From contig NC_132900.1 in assembly GCF_030463535.1 (NCBI RefSeq), forward strand, positions 25,196,456 to 25,260,455: DNA of 64,000 nt, given 5' to 3'. The translations under genes were made by a program, and so were the position numbers. Positions 1 to 12,298 of the stretch are shown in pieces. The DNA comes from Salminus brasiliensis. Taxonomy: Eukaryota; Chordata; Actinopteri; Characiformes; Bryconidae. Below the pieces are notes generated by a model. The model did no database searches. It saw nothing but the letters and a program-made list of their open reading frames with translations, and was not told the DNA's origin. Numbering within the stretch: position 1 is the stretch's first letter; every line of letters begins with the position of its first letter.

Positions 1-10
1 CCTGGCTTAC

Positions 11-1962
11 CGCTATAGCACACAGCAAGCCGAGAAACATTATTACACACCACAGAGTCCCACATCCCTGCCCTCATCTGTACGCAGTCAGGTGAAGTTG
101 AGGTTGGTAAGGATGATAATCGAGGCTGCAAAGCGCTCCACTTTCTGTAAGCAGAGCGTCCTCCATCAGCCCACTCCCAGTCATCACGCAGCAGGCCGAT
201 CCAGAAGGACATGCTGATTTTCCCTCCTTTTATCTTCACTGCTTCATTCTGGTCCTGATCTCTGATGCTGACCAGATCAGTGTAGTTCTTCCTGCAGTAA
301 GTCTGAGCTTCATACCAGGTCAGAGACTGAGTGATTAGATGATAGCGAACAAGCTGCTGAGCATCATCTGTAGAGAGGAAATAGTGGACGCAAGAATATA
401 TAAGTTTTCATGGCTTCCACTACGATGTTTTGCCGAAGGAATGCATCAGGATCTACCTCACTCTGTCCACAACAAAAACCTGTAGTCTCTATAAGGGTCA
501 TATTAGGACCTCCGAACCTAAGGTGGGAGTAACACTGATCTGACTGTCTATGTGTCTATGTGCACAAACAAGTTTAGCCAAATGAATACAATTTAAATAA
601 AGCTACCATGTTGTCATACATTGTACTGAAATGACAATATTCCATGGAAATGAAGAGTGATTATACATCTGATTGTGTGTGTTTGGTGGTTAAAGTTGGG
701 TTGATGTATGATTCCAAATGGTTGGTGTGTTATCCCAGGGTTAACCACATTGTCAGAGCAAAATAAAGAAGACAACAGCTAATTCAGAAACGCGACAGCT
801 AATTCAGAAACGCGACAGCAAATTCAGAAACGCGACAGCAAATTCAGAAACGCGACAGCAAATTTAGAAAGACAACAGCTAATTCAGGAATGCAACAGCA
901 AATTCAGAAACGCGACAGCAAATTCAGAAACGCGACAGCAAATTCAGAAACGCGACAGCAAATTTAGAAACACGACAGCAAATCCAGAAACGCGACAGCA
1001 AATTTAGAAAGACAACAGCTAATTCAGAAATGCAACAGCAAATTCAGAAACGCGACAGCAAATTTAGAAACACGACAGCAAATCCAGAAACACGACAGCA
1101 AATTTAGAAAGACAACAGCTAATTCAGAAATGCAACAGCAAATTCAGAAACGCGACAGCAAATTTAGAAACACGACAGCAAATCCAGAAAGACAACATCA
1201 AATTCAGAAACACGACAGCAAATTTTTAAACACAACCGCGAATTCAATAAGATAGCAAATTTAGAAATGTGACAGCAAATGAAGAAAAACAACAGCAAAT
1301 TCAGAAATGCAACAGCAAATTTCAAAACATGACAGCAAATCCAGAAAGACCACTTTCCTTTCCTCCAGTTTAATTAATGCAATTAAGTACCTACCTTTTT
1401 CATAGCACATGAAACGTCTCTTTGCTGTGCACAGAAGACTTTCCCACACACCATCCGCCTTCATTGCAGCACAGCAGGACCCTGACCCACAGTTTCCTGT
1501 CATATTACTGAAGGTAACAGCAACACCGTCAGACCATTTATCACTGGACTGACTGCGGCGCAGGCCGATCCAGGAAGACTTGCCTCCAGTTAGATTAGTC
1601 AGAAAAGCATGGTCTTCATTGTTGTATAGAGTGGCCAGGTCAGTGTAGTTTGATCTGCAAGAGGCTCGAGCATTAGATGCCACCTGATTCTCAAGGACAT
1701 GGAAAGTTCTGAGATGATTTTGGTCTGCAAGAGAAAAGACTGGAAAAAAGGCTGTGTACTTAAGTGAGGAGTGAGGAGAGGAAGCGTCACAGAAAAGACA
1801 AGCAGTGTAAACGCCAAAACTTTGGCGCTGTGCAGAATTTGACATGAAACCAAAATGAGGTTTAAAATCAAGAAAGAGATTAATGTACAATTCATTTTGA
1901 GAAATAATACAGTCTACACATGCCATTTTAGTTCAAGCCATAAATTCATGTTAATTTGCTTA

Positions 1963-2017
<55 letters not shown>

Positions 2018-4114
2018 CATAACATAAAATTACAGCATAAAATTGTATATTTTGGTTCCAAAAAACACAACTTTGCTTATGCTAATGCTAATCTCATTTT
2101 AACCTATAGACTTGTAGCACTATGCCAGCACAAAGCTAACACCAATGCATAACATCTTTACAAGAATAACTATAAACAGAGAATTGCAGTCTATAATTTA
2201 CCATCTAACAACTCCTTGTTTCAAAAATACTCATAATAACACCTCTATGCTAATGATAATGTCTGCTATCTCCCCTATGGAATTGCAGTAGTATTTTAGC
2301 ACTAAGCTAATTCCACTACAATTTTAATAAAAACATGACACAAAAGTAACTATAAACAGAGAATTACAGCATATCATTTTATATTTTTGTCCCAAAATAC
2401 TTTTTGTCCCAAAATACTCATACTAATGCTAATCTCACTTATACCTAGCTATAGACTTATAGAACTATACAAGCACAGCACTAACACTGCACACAAATAT
2501 TTTGAAAACTTGATCAAAAATATTTATAAACAGAGAAATATAGTATATAATGTTTGCTTAAATAACGCCTTCCTGTTCCCAAAATACTCATAATAACACC
2601 TCTATGCTAATGTCTGCAGGCTCCCCTATAGGATTATAGTTGTGGTAGTCGTATTTTAGCACTACGCCAATGCCAGTATGGGCCTTATGAAAACATGACA
2701 AAAGAAACTGTGAACAGAGAATTATAGAAATTTTACATTTTGGTCCCAAACCACAGCTATGCTAAAGCTAGCCCCTATGGACGCCTGTCACCCCTATGTT
2801 AGTGCTAAAGTCTTTCTTGGGTAAATAGCAAAGCACTTTTGTAAGTCGCTCTGGATAAGAGCATCTGCTAAATGCCTTAAATGTAAATGTAAATGTAAAT
2901 GCTAAGTGAAGGCCAACGCTCATGGCTGTATTTTTGAGTGTTCTGGATAAAACACAGACATTTAAAGCTTGTCAGAGTTGGTCTATTTGTGATGTATCTG
3001 ATGCTTGTGACCAATAAAATAACAGCATTTGTATATGACAGCATATGATGTATCTGATGCTTAGCATATAGGTGAGCTTGTTCGCAGCAGGGTAACTGCG
3101 TCTTGACATGGTCTGTTTTGTTTTTTATCAGTAAAGAGCCAATATCATGGAAAACTTTTTATATTGAACAGTTTTATGAGCAAAAAACTGTTTTTTAGTA
3201 TGTGCCCTTTAATAAGTAAAGTTACAACTACATTATTTGGTGTACTGTCCAGCCAGTGTAGAAACAGCTGACATGGTCAGTTTACAGTCAGTAAGAGTAA
3301 CGTACTGTAACATCGCTCTTACAGGCAGGGGTGCGGTTAGGTGGTAAACAAAGAACAAAAGGCTTATAGGAATGTTATGCTAGGGGGAGATTACAAATTA
3401 AACCAACAGGAATACACGCATGATATGCAAACTCGTGATAATGCCCATAACCAATGGAAACAAAAGTCTATTGATTAAACAAAATCAATAGATCAGTTGA
3501 GGTCCAGTCCAGTTGAGGTCCCACAAATTTAAGAACTTACTGGTCACTACAGAAGCATGAAGCCTTGGTGTAGTCATGGATGATCAGCTATCGTTCTCAA
3601 CTCAAGTTGCAAATATTCTTGAGTGTTCTAGATAAAACTCAGTCATATAAAGCTTGTCAGAGTTGATTTATGTGTGATGTATCTGATGCTTCCGACCAAC
3701 ATTAGCATATAAGTGAGCTTGTACACAGCAGGGTAACTGCGTCATGACATGGAGCTGTTTTATTTTTTATCAGTAAAGAGCCAATATCATGGCAAACGTA
3801 ATGTTTTATGAGTTTTATGAGCAAAAGGTCTTTCATTCTGAAGTGTTTTTTAATGGAGGCACAAAAACAGCAGCGAGCTCATTTCTTTCATACATAGGCA
3901 CAACTATTGAATCTAAGTTTTAAGAAAGGTCATGGTCCATACATGGAGCAACTACTCAAACATCATGCATCCTAAAGGTGAACAAAATAAATATAAGAGA
4001 AAAATGGGACATGGGCCGTCTTCATGTTTATAAAGATGATTGATTATTGATTGCTTGTATTACAGGTGGATATTTACCTGAGAAGAGGAAGACAAGGACA
4101 GGGACAGTTGCCAT
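11..4114 (-). CDS. C-type lectin gene B (mannose-receptor-like), partial at left edge
   Basis: This is a multi-exon gene read right to left. Exon 4078-4153 holds the start codon at 4114-4112 and a hydrophobic signal peptide (MATVPVLVFLFS). Exon 1395-1724 (110 codons) is a first C-type lectin domain, with WIGL and the paired cysteines near CGSGSCC and FMCYEKG. Exon 11-367 (119 codons) is a second domain containing WYEAQTYCRKNYTDLVSI. All introns are phase 1 with GT/AG borders, and exon 11-367 ends in a donor, so the gene continues beyond the window. Neither domain shows the EPN/QPD plus WND residues of calcium-dependent sugar binding, so classical mannose binding is doubtful. The gene is a tandem paralogue of the lectin gene at 9010-13654. 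It is probably secreted and expressed in mucosal or immune tissue, by analogy with fish mannose-receptor-1-like genes. The assignment to the family is firm; the exact orthologue is unknown. Confidence 0.8.
770..1345. repeat. 20-bp minisatellite (AATTCAGAAACGCGACAGCA)
   Basis: About 29 units of a 20-bp motif lie head to tail in the intron between lectin-domain exons 1 and 2 of lectin gene B. Some units carry GACAACAGCT or ATGCAACAGC variants. Many copies keep CGCG, so the array is a local CpG concentration in AT-rich DNA. Confidence 0.9.
1967..2014. repeat. (TA)n microsatellite
   Basis: This is an uninterrupted TA dinucleotide run inside intron 1 of lectin gene B. Confidence 0.95.
2045..2770. 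repeat. Two diverged tandem copies of a ~345-bp unit
   Basis: Segments near 2045-2400 and 2400-2770 share ordered blocks. Both have 'ATGCTAATCTCA' followed by 'ACCTCTATGCTAATG' and 'GTATTTTAGCACTA'. The copies are clearly related but carry many substitutions. The repeat lies in intron 1 of lectin gene B, and no coding potential is visible. Confidence 0.6.
2815..2905 (+). mobile_element. SINE 3'-module fragment
   Basis: It contains GTAAGTCGCTCTGGATAAGA followed by GCATCTGCTAAATG, then a short ATGTAA repeat tail. This module is very common at the 3' ends of teleost SINE copies. No tRNA-like head is visible. The family name is uncertain. Confidence 0.55.
3225..3620 (+). repeat. Duplicated repeat block, copy 1
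   Basis: It is nearly identical to 5703-6115, sharing 'ACATTATTTGGTGTACTGTC' and 'GGATGATCAGCTATCG'. It ends in a few codons of a LINE reverse-transcriptase 3' region, truncated here but continuing in the second copy. Adjacent sequence at 2935-3060 and 3615-3720 is itself a tandem pair ('AAAGCTTGTCAGAGTTG'). Confidence 0.7.
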
Positions 4115-4591
4115 GGCAACGTGAAGACCTCCTATTAGTGCTTAGCTGGTACCCTGGGGGTTTAAAAGACAGCAGGCGCTGATAGGAGCTAAACACTCAA
4201 GTTTGGGGTATGTATGACATGAAATACATTACATTATATATACATTTCTAACATAACATTGGCTTGTGTTGAAGACATGTAACAGCTTATGTTTGTTACA
4301 GTTATGTAACAGTTTATGTACAGTTTCATTTGTTGCAGCTGAATTACTGTACTTACAGTATTTATACAACTATCTATAATTATCTAAATTATTGGAAATA
4401 ATGAGCTCTTGAATTATTTTATGCATTTATCCTTTATGCACTTATGCCATTAAAAAATAATTCCAATAGGCTTGTCCTGCACCGCTTCCCAAATTTATTT
4501 AATTATAGATAAATATTATAGTTAAAATATGATAAAAATCAAAAATTCTAATATCAATTAAAGAGCTATATGCAGGTGCACATTGTCTTAC

Positions 4592-4650
4592 CTGAAGAGT
4601 CCCTCGCTGCTGAATGATGAGGAAATATCCAAACAACTACAGTTAAACCG
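4592..4650 (-). other. 5' UTR exon of lectin gene B
   Basis: On the minus strand a CAG|GTAAGAC donor sits at 4592/4591. The sequence is clearly homologous to the leader of lectin gene A near 14193-14240. The next exon begins at an AG acceptor with first base 4153. The right end is not determined. Homology continues to about 4740 and so includes the duplicated promoter. The TATA-like sequence of gene A is degraded here (TTTAAC instead of TTTATAA). Confidence 0.5.
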
Positions 4651-4789
4651 ACCCTGCTAAGGTCACAGTGCCGGGAGCAATGTGGGCAGGTGCTAGTAAA
4701 CAAATGTGTGGGACTGATTAATGAGAGGCGAGAATGTCAAATCAGACGCTTCTGGCAAAGTATGCTTACATCGGCAAACCTGTTAATTT

Positions 4790-5255
4790 ATCTCTTGTGA
4801 AATCAGTGTTATTATTAATAACCAACAGAATAGCTTCTGTTGGAGTAACCGTCTTTACTGTCAAAGAAAGGCTTTTTACTACATTTTGGAGCCTTGCTTT
4901 GATTGCATTTAGCAACAAGAGCATTAGTGAGGTCAGAATGTTGGATGATCCCCATCTCACCAGCTCATCCCACAAGTACTGGATGGAGCACCTTCCATCA
5001 GTCCAGAGAACACACTTCCACTGCTCCACAGCTCAATGCTATGGGGCTTAATACCCCTCTAGCCCAGGTCTGCTATTAGATTCATGTTTATCTGCTCCAG
5101 AGAGTCCTATTTCTTTGGCAGTTCTTATCTCCAGGGACTAGACAAGCTGTGTGTGTGCATTTGCACAACAGTGTCAGCAATGGTAGCAACTCAATTAGTT
5201 AGCTGAACGTATTCATTAGAAGGGCTGTCCACAAACATTTGGACATACAGTGTAT
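4790..5255 (-). mobile_element. Non-autonomous DNA element, family M copy 1
   Basis: It is the inverted counterpart of elements at 31470, 44700 and 58250. Shared blocks include 'GAGCTGTGGAGCAGTGGAA', 'GGATGGTGC' and the terminal 'TGTCCACAAACATTTGGAC'. The open frames of about 100 codons across it are chance products and resemble no known transposase. It looks like a MITE-class element of about 0.5 kb. Confidence 0.6.
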
Positions 5256-5702
5256 GTATATACTGACTGATCAGTATGACCACAAAGACAACAGAGAAAG
5301 CATGAGCTGACTAAATGCGAATTCATTACTGTTGATTACTGATTAAGAAAGGAAAGCCAAAAAAATTTGTCACCCTAAACTATGTTTAAGACCAATATAT
5401 GTAAATGAGCTCTGTTTTGATTGGGTGCCCTGCATTGAGCACCACTGCAGGCAGGCAGGGCTGAAACTCTCCATAACATCAACAGTGGGCAGGGCTAAAC
5501 TGCTGTAGGCTGAACAGCTGGGTATATGTATAACATCACAAAAACAACGAATTCTGAATACCAACTCTTTTTCCAGCTTCCAGATGTGAAGAGATGTGTG
5601 TTTTGAGATGATTTTAACTGGTGTTGACACACTGCAACAACCCTTTAACCTCAGAATTGTGAGAAACAGTGGATTTTCCATGATATGTGCCCTTTAACAA
5701 GT

Positions 5703-6600
5703 AAAATTACAACTACATTATTTGGTGTACTGTCCAGCCAGTGTAGAAACAGCTGACATGGTCAGTTTACAGTCAGTAAGAGTAACGTACTGTAACATCG
5801 CTCTTACGGGCAGGGGTGCGGTTAGGTGGTAAACAAAGAACAAAAGGGATATAGAAATGTTGTCCTGGAGGAAGATGTCAAACAGAGGGTAAACAAAATT
5901 GATGGGAATGCACGCATGATATGCAAATTCGTGATGATGCCCATAGCCAATGGAAACAAAAGTCTATTGATCAAAAAAAAGCTGGACCTCAACTGCTGGA
6001 CCTTACAATGATCTTGCCATCTTCTTTAAGAACTCACTGGTCACTACATCTACAGAAGCACAAAGCCTTGGTGTAGTCATGGATGATCAGCTATCGTTCT
6101 CAACTCAAGTTGCAAATCGGACTCGGCCATGCAGATTTCTTCCTTTCAAAATACAGAGAATTCAAGCCTTCCTCTCTAGAGAGGCCACCCAGGTGCTTGT
6201 TCAGTCTCTTGTCACTTCAAGACTTGATTACTGCAACTCCCTTCTGGCTGGAAATTGATCCAGAATGCAGCGGCAAGAGTTGTCTTCAACATTTCTAACT
6301 TTAGCCATGTCATTCCACTGATGCGTTCTCTCTTCACTGGCATCCTGTAGCTGCTGCCTGCATCAGATTCAAAACCCTAATGCTGGCCTACAAAGCCAAG
6401 AATGGACCAGTCCCTCTGTACTTGATGGCAATGGTCAAAAGCTGATTAGTACCAAGAGCCCTTTGAGCTTCAAGTATGGCTTGGCTTGACCTGCCATCCT
6501 TCATGATCCACGTAAGACCCATCTCTTCTGAGAGTACTTGTGCGAAGTGTAGCATTGAGTATTGTGGTCTCCATACTGACTTTTGTATTTAGTAGCGTCT
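5703..6600 (+). pseudogene. LINE reverse-transcriptase 3' fragment (CR1/L2/Rex-type)
   Basis: Positions 5703-6115 repeat the block at 3225. From 6030 the plus strand reads, across frameshifts, as the C-terminal part of a non-LTR retrotransposon polymerase. Visible blocks are GVVMDDQLSFSTQVA, SRLDYCNSLLAG, AARVVFN, HVIPLMRSLHWHPVA and RFKTLMLAYKAKNGP. Stops and frame changes show it is dead. No catalytic YADD box is present because only the 3' end was retained, as expected for 5'-truncated insertion. Confidence 0.75.
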
Positions 6601-6620
6601 AAGCCAAAACAAACTAGCTA

Positions 6621-7957
<1,337 letters not shown>

Positions 7958-7984
7958 TAACTGTATTCTGAGCAAACAGTGAAA

Positions 7985-8680
7985 CACTACTGTAAGTCTA
8001 AACCATCACATATCAATCAGATATAATTAAAATGGTGGAGGGATACATGCAGGGTGTGGTGCAAAAATAAGAAACTAACTATTCACTATTTTGCCATTAT
8101 CAACATTCCACATGAAACTCTGAAGACATGCGTAGGCTCACTGGTGTGTTTGGATAGTAGAATAAAATGGCTATATTTGGGCTCTTAGTGGTCCAGTGGA
8201 CTAAGGTGCTGCCACTATGATTCAAGGATCGCTGCTTGCCATCAGTAGCTGGAGTCAGAAAAAGCACAATGGGTCTTGCTTTCTCAGGGTGGGTTAATGG
8301 CACTTCCTCTCCACATCACACCTAGTATGATGCTGGTTAGCACAGGTGTCTGTTGGCTAGGAAGCAGCCTTTCCCCTGAGTGCGCTTGCTGCCTAGCGAT
8401 GTTGCATTTTGAAAAGAGGCAATGGCTGGTCACGTGTATTGGAGGAGAGATGTCTCTGCAAGTCTTCACTCTCCTAGTGTTTTAGGGGCACTGCTAGTGA
8501 TAGGGGGAGTTGAAATGAATAGGAATTGGATGACTGGCCTTCCAAAATTGGTAGAAAATGGAGAAATACAAAAAAAGAAATATTTGTGTTGTAATCATGT
8601 AAAAGCCTGGTTACTATCACCACCACTGTAAAGAAATCAGAATTAGTAAATTTATCTACAGTGAACCACAATTTCACACA
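7985..8680 (+). mobile_element. Dispersed repeat family F copy (3' half), split by a SINE
   Basis: It shares 'AAAATGGTGGAGGGATACAT', the 'GACATGCGTAGGCTCACTGG' block and 'AATAAAATGGCTATATTTG' with copies at 14640, 42940 and 52620. The family sequence is interrupted at about 8185 and resumes at about 8582 after the SINE, ending in 'GTGAACCACAATTTCACA'. Confidence 0.65.
8185..8580 (+). mobile_element. tRNA-derived SINE inserted in family F copy
   Basis: The head reads like a tRNA-derived promoter ('AGTGGTCCAGTGGACTAAGG', then 'TATGATTCAAGGATCGCTG'). The end is A-rich (about 8565-8580). The flanking host sequence is duplicated ('ATATTTG' on both sides), consistent with a target-site duplication. 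The host reading 'CTATATTTGTGCTGTAGTC' in other family F copies supports the insertion point. Confidence 0.6.
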
Positions 8681-8811
8681 AAACCTGCTCTGAGTGTGTC
8701 CATCTGAAATATTGAGTTATGCAAGTTTTTAAAAAAAGCTTCAAAAGCGTCAAGATCAAATAGTCAAGGAAATGAAATGATCTTTACAATCAGACGTAAA
8801 TATGCTTTGAC

Positions 8812-8817
8812 TTTATT
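8812..8817 (-). terminator. Poly(A) signal of lectin gene A
   Basis: AATAAA on the minus strand lies about 190 nt downstream of the stop codon at 9010-9012. It is the first good signal after the last lectin exon. Confidence 0.55.
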
Positions 8818-9009
8818 GGTGCGAAAAGATACATACAGTAAACCTCATACATTAATCTAATCATGCATAAAAACTAAAGGAACACGAGTGACTTAAGCTT
8901 GAAGCTTATGATGAAATCAGATGACCAAATCCTAGATGACCTATTCTGCTAAACCACCTGATTTAGCTCTTACTAAAAGGAGCAGGAGAGTCAGAGGAAC
9001 ACTAAACTC

Positions 9010-12000
9010 TTACTGTTTTTTAAGTTCACAGACGGCTCGGAGTTCAGAAACGTCCGTCTTTACCCTGAATGATTTCTCCACAGTGTCTGTGGCACCGCAG
9101 CTGGGGGACGGCGGACGCACTCCAGTCCACTTGGTCCAGGGACCCAAAGCCAGTCTATGGGACAACTTCAACAGCTCAGAGATTTGCCTCTGTCCCAGCC
9201 CCACCCACATCGGTCCAGAGACACGCCTCCTCCTGAGCTCAGACTCCAACAGTTTCTGCTCCTGATCAGACTCGATGCGCAGAAGACCATTCCTGTTCTC
9301 TTTCTTACAGTAGTCCAGAGCGCTCTCCCAGCTCATTCGGTCATCACTGACATGAACGGACGCTGACAGAGGCAGAAAAGACACCGTTTTAAAATGATAT
9401 TAGAGAAGTGCTGAGAGAATGAGACTCTTTGTGAAGTCAGGACTCACTTTTGTAGCAAAGAGCAGGTCTAGTGTTAATGCATGACACCGTTTCCCATTTT
9501 CCATTTCTCAGCTGTGTACAGTTTAATGATGTTGATGATAATCGAGGTTGACCAGCCCCCCAGTTTCTGTAAACAAAGCGTACTCCATCAGCCCACTCCC
9601 AGTCATCACGCAGCAGGCCGATCCAGAAGGGCGTGCTGCTGGTCATCCCTTTTATCTTTACTGCTTCATTCTGGTCCTGATCTCTGATGCTGACCAGATC
9701 AGTGTAGTTCTTCCTGCAGTAACTCTGAGCTTCATACCAGGTCAGAGACTGAGGGATCAGATGATAGCTGAAGGTGAGGTCAGTCTCATCTGTGGAAGTA
9801 AGAGAATGCACATATTACAGGGGAAATTCTGTGTAATTCAATGGGTAAGATGTAAACAAAGTCAACCAGCAGGGCACCAGTTAGCAACCCACTGCAGTAG
9901 TCTATTTCATGTCTTGAATATATTACTTACATGTGGCTCAAACTACCACCCAGGGTTAAGCCAAAAGGTTTGTCTGTTACTTTGGGTCGCACTGAGAAGT
10001 CCGCCTTATGTAGATACAGTACATCTATATTATCAGAGTGTACTTTCATACTGTGACCCTGATCCTGACTAAGCTGATGGGTGCAGAAAAGTAGATAAAC
10101 TAAAGCTAACATTGTAAATAGTAAATCATGGGAAAACAGTAAGGACCCTAAAACAGATCCTTGTGGAACACCAAACTGCACTCTGGCAGCTGTACCAGCA
10201 ACAAAACCATGAAGGCAACAATACCTTGTTTTATGGCATTTCTGAAAGCCAGACTAACGTAAATGAGGCATGTTGAGCTTAAATATATAGTGTGGCAACT
10301 AACTCACAAAATAAATTATGGAAATGTGCTTTTATATTTTTTATATTTCACATAAAAACATGTATCTCCATTTTCATTTTTTTGCCTTTTGACATAATGT
10401 AAATCTATCAGTCCTTTACATTGTGCTTAAGTTTCCTAATCAATTAACCAATAGAAAAGCTCCAAAATGACTTAGAATAAAATCTTTTTACATTGACTTT
10501 CAATAAAAGTTAAGAAAGCCCCTCCCCCACCCCCCCTCCTGTAAACACTTTTGGAAATATAAGGTTTTTGTTTGATAGCAAATGTTAAATGTCTATTGTT
10601 ACCACTCAATTATTACCTGGTTTATAACACATAAAATGTCTTGTCTCTATGCACTGACGACTTTCCCATGACCCATCAGTCTTCATAGCAGCACAGCAAG
10701 GATTTGGCCCACAGTTTCCTGTCAAAGCACTGAATGTAACTTCATCACCATTGGACCATTTATCGCTCAGGTTACTGCGGACCAGACCAATCCAGGCGGA
10801 ACTGCTACCAGCCACATTAGTCAGTGCTGTGTTGTCTTCATCTCCGTACACAGTGACCAGGTCAGTGTAGTTGACTCTGCAAATTGTTTGACCATTAACT
10901 GCAAGCACGCTTTCCTCAACGAGATGGAACGTTCTGAAGTGACTTTGGACTGGAGGAGAAAAGACTGTGGAAAAATGTTCTCCAGTCAATACAGCAAGAC
11001 AGAAATTGCACCCTGCTAAATAAAACCTCATTTAGAAAGTAGTCCAGGCTGAAACACTCTTCAGCCTGAATGATCAGAGCTAAGCGTCTTTGGGCCAAAT
11101 AGGTGTAGCTTTTTGTGGGGGGTGGTCTGATGTTCACAACTGAAAGAAAACACAGTGTTTGCAAAGTCATGACTTACTTTTGTAGCAGAGAGCGGGCAGA
11201 CCAATAAGGCATAGCATTGAGTCCCATATTCCTCCTCTCATCTGTACACAGTCTGGTGATGGTGTTGAAGATGGTTCAGGACTACCAGGTGCCCACTTTC
11301 TGTAAGCATAGTGTCCTCCATCAGCCCACTCCCAGTCATCATGCAGCAGGCCGATCCAGAAGGACATGCTGATGTTCACTCCTTTTATCTTCACTGCTTC
11401 ATTCTGGTCCTGATCTCTGATGCTGACCAGATCAGTGTAGTTCCTCCTGCAGTAAGTCTGAGCTTCATACCAGGTCAGAGACTGAGTGATTAGATGATAG
11501 CTGTAGGAGAGGTCAGTCCCATCTATGGAGGGGGGAGAAAAAACGTATGTCCTCTACTGCTGGACCTCAAATGGAGAGTGGTTACCAACATAGAAATGCA
11601 TCCCAACTGTTAAACACGGAGGTGGTAGTATCATGGTTTGGAGCTGATTTGCCAGTCAGAACAGAATTTAAGGTGCCATGATAGGCTGAATATGTGGCAT
11701 GGCACAATATGTTCTACAACTTGGAACATGTACACATCTAATTGCCTCCCAACCTACAGGGGGCGATCTTGCCCCATTCCCTTAACCTCCATAGTTAATA
11801 GTCAGTATTTACCTTGTTTATAACACATGAAGTATCTTGTCTCTGAGCACTGAAGACTTTCCCATGAACCATCAGCCTTCATAGCAGCACAGCAGGGCTT
11901 TGGCCCACAGCTCCCACTCGGATTACTGAATGTAACTTCATCACCATTAGACCATTTAACACTGTTCTGACCACGCTGCAGACCAATCCAGACTGCTTGG

Positions 12001-12239
12001 GTGAGATTATTAGTCAGACGAGTCATTGTAAAGTAATCTTCTTCACTGTTCACAGTGGCCAGGTCAGTGTAGTCGGCTCTGCAAGCTGCTCGGGCCTCAG
12101 GCTGATTCATGGTCTTCTCAATCAGATGGAAAGTACGACTTTGGTCGGCAGGAGAAGAGACTGTGGAGAAATGAGGCAATGTTTTTGTTGTTGCTGTTGT
12201 GTAAAAACCTTGTATCTCAAAAACTGCAACTTTACAGGA

Positions 12240-12298
<59 letters not shown>

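Noticed and set aside
770-1345. CRISPR-like regular repeat
   Set aside because: Units are directly adjacent with no unique spacers, and the window is clearly animal DNA.
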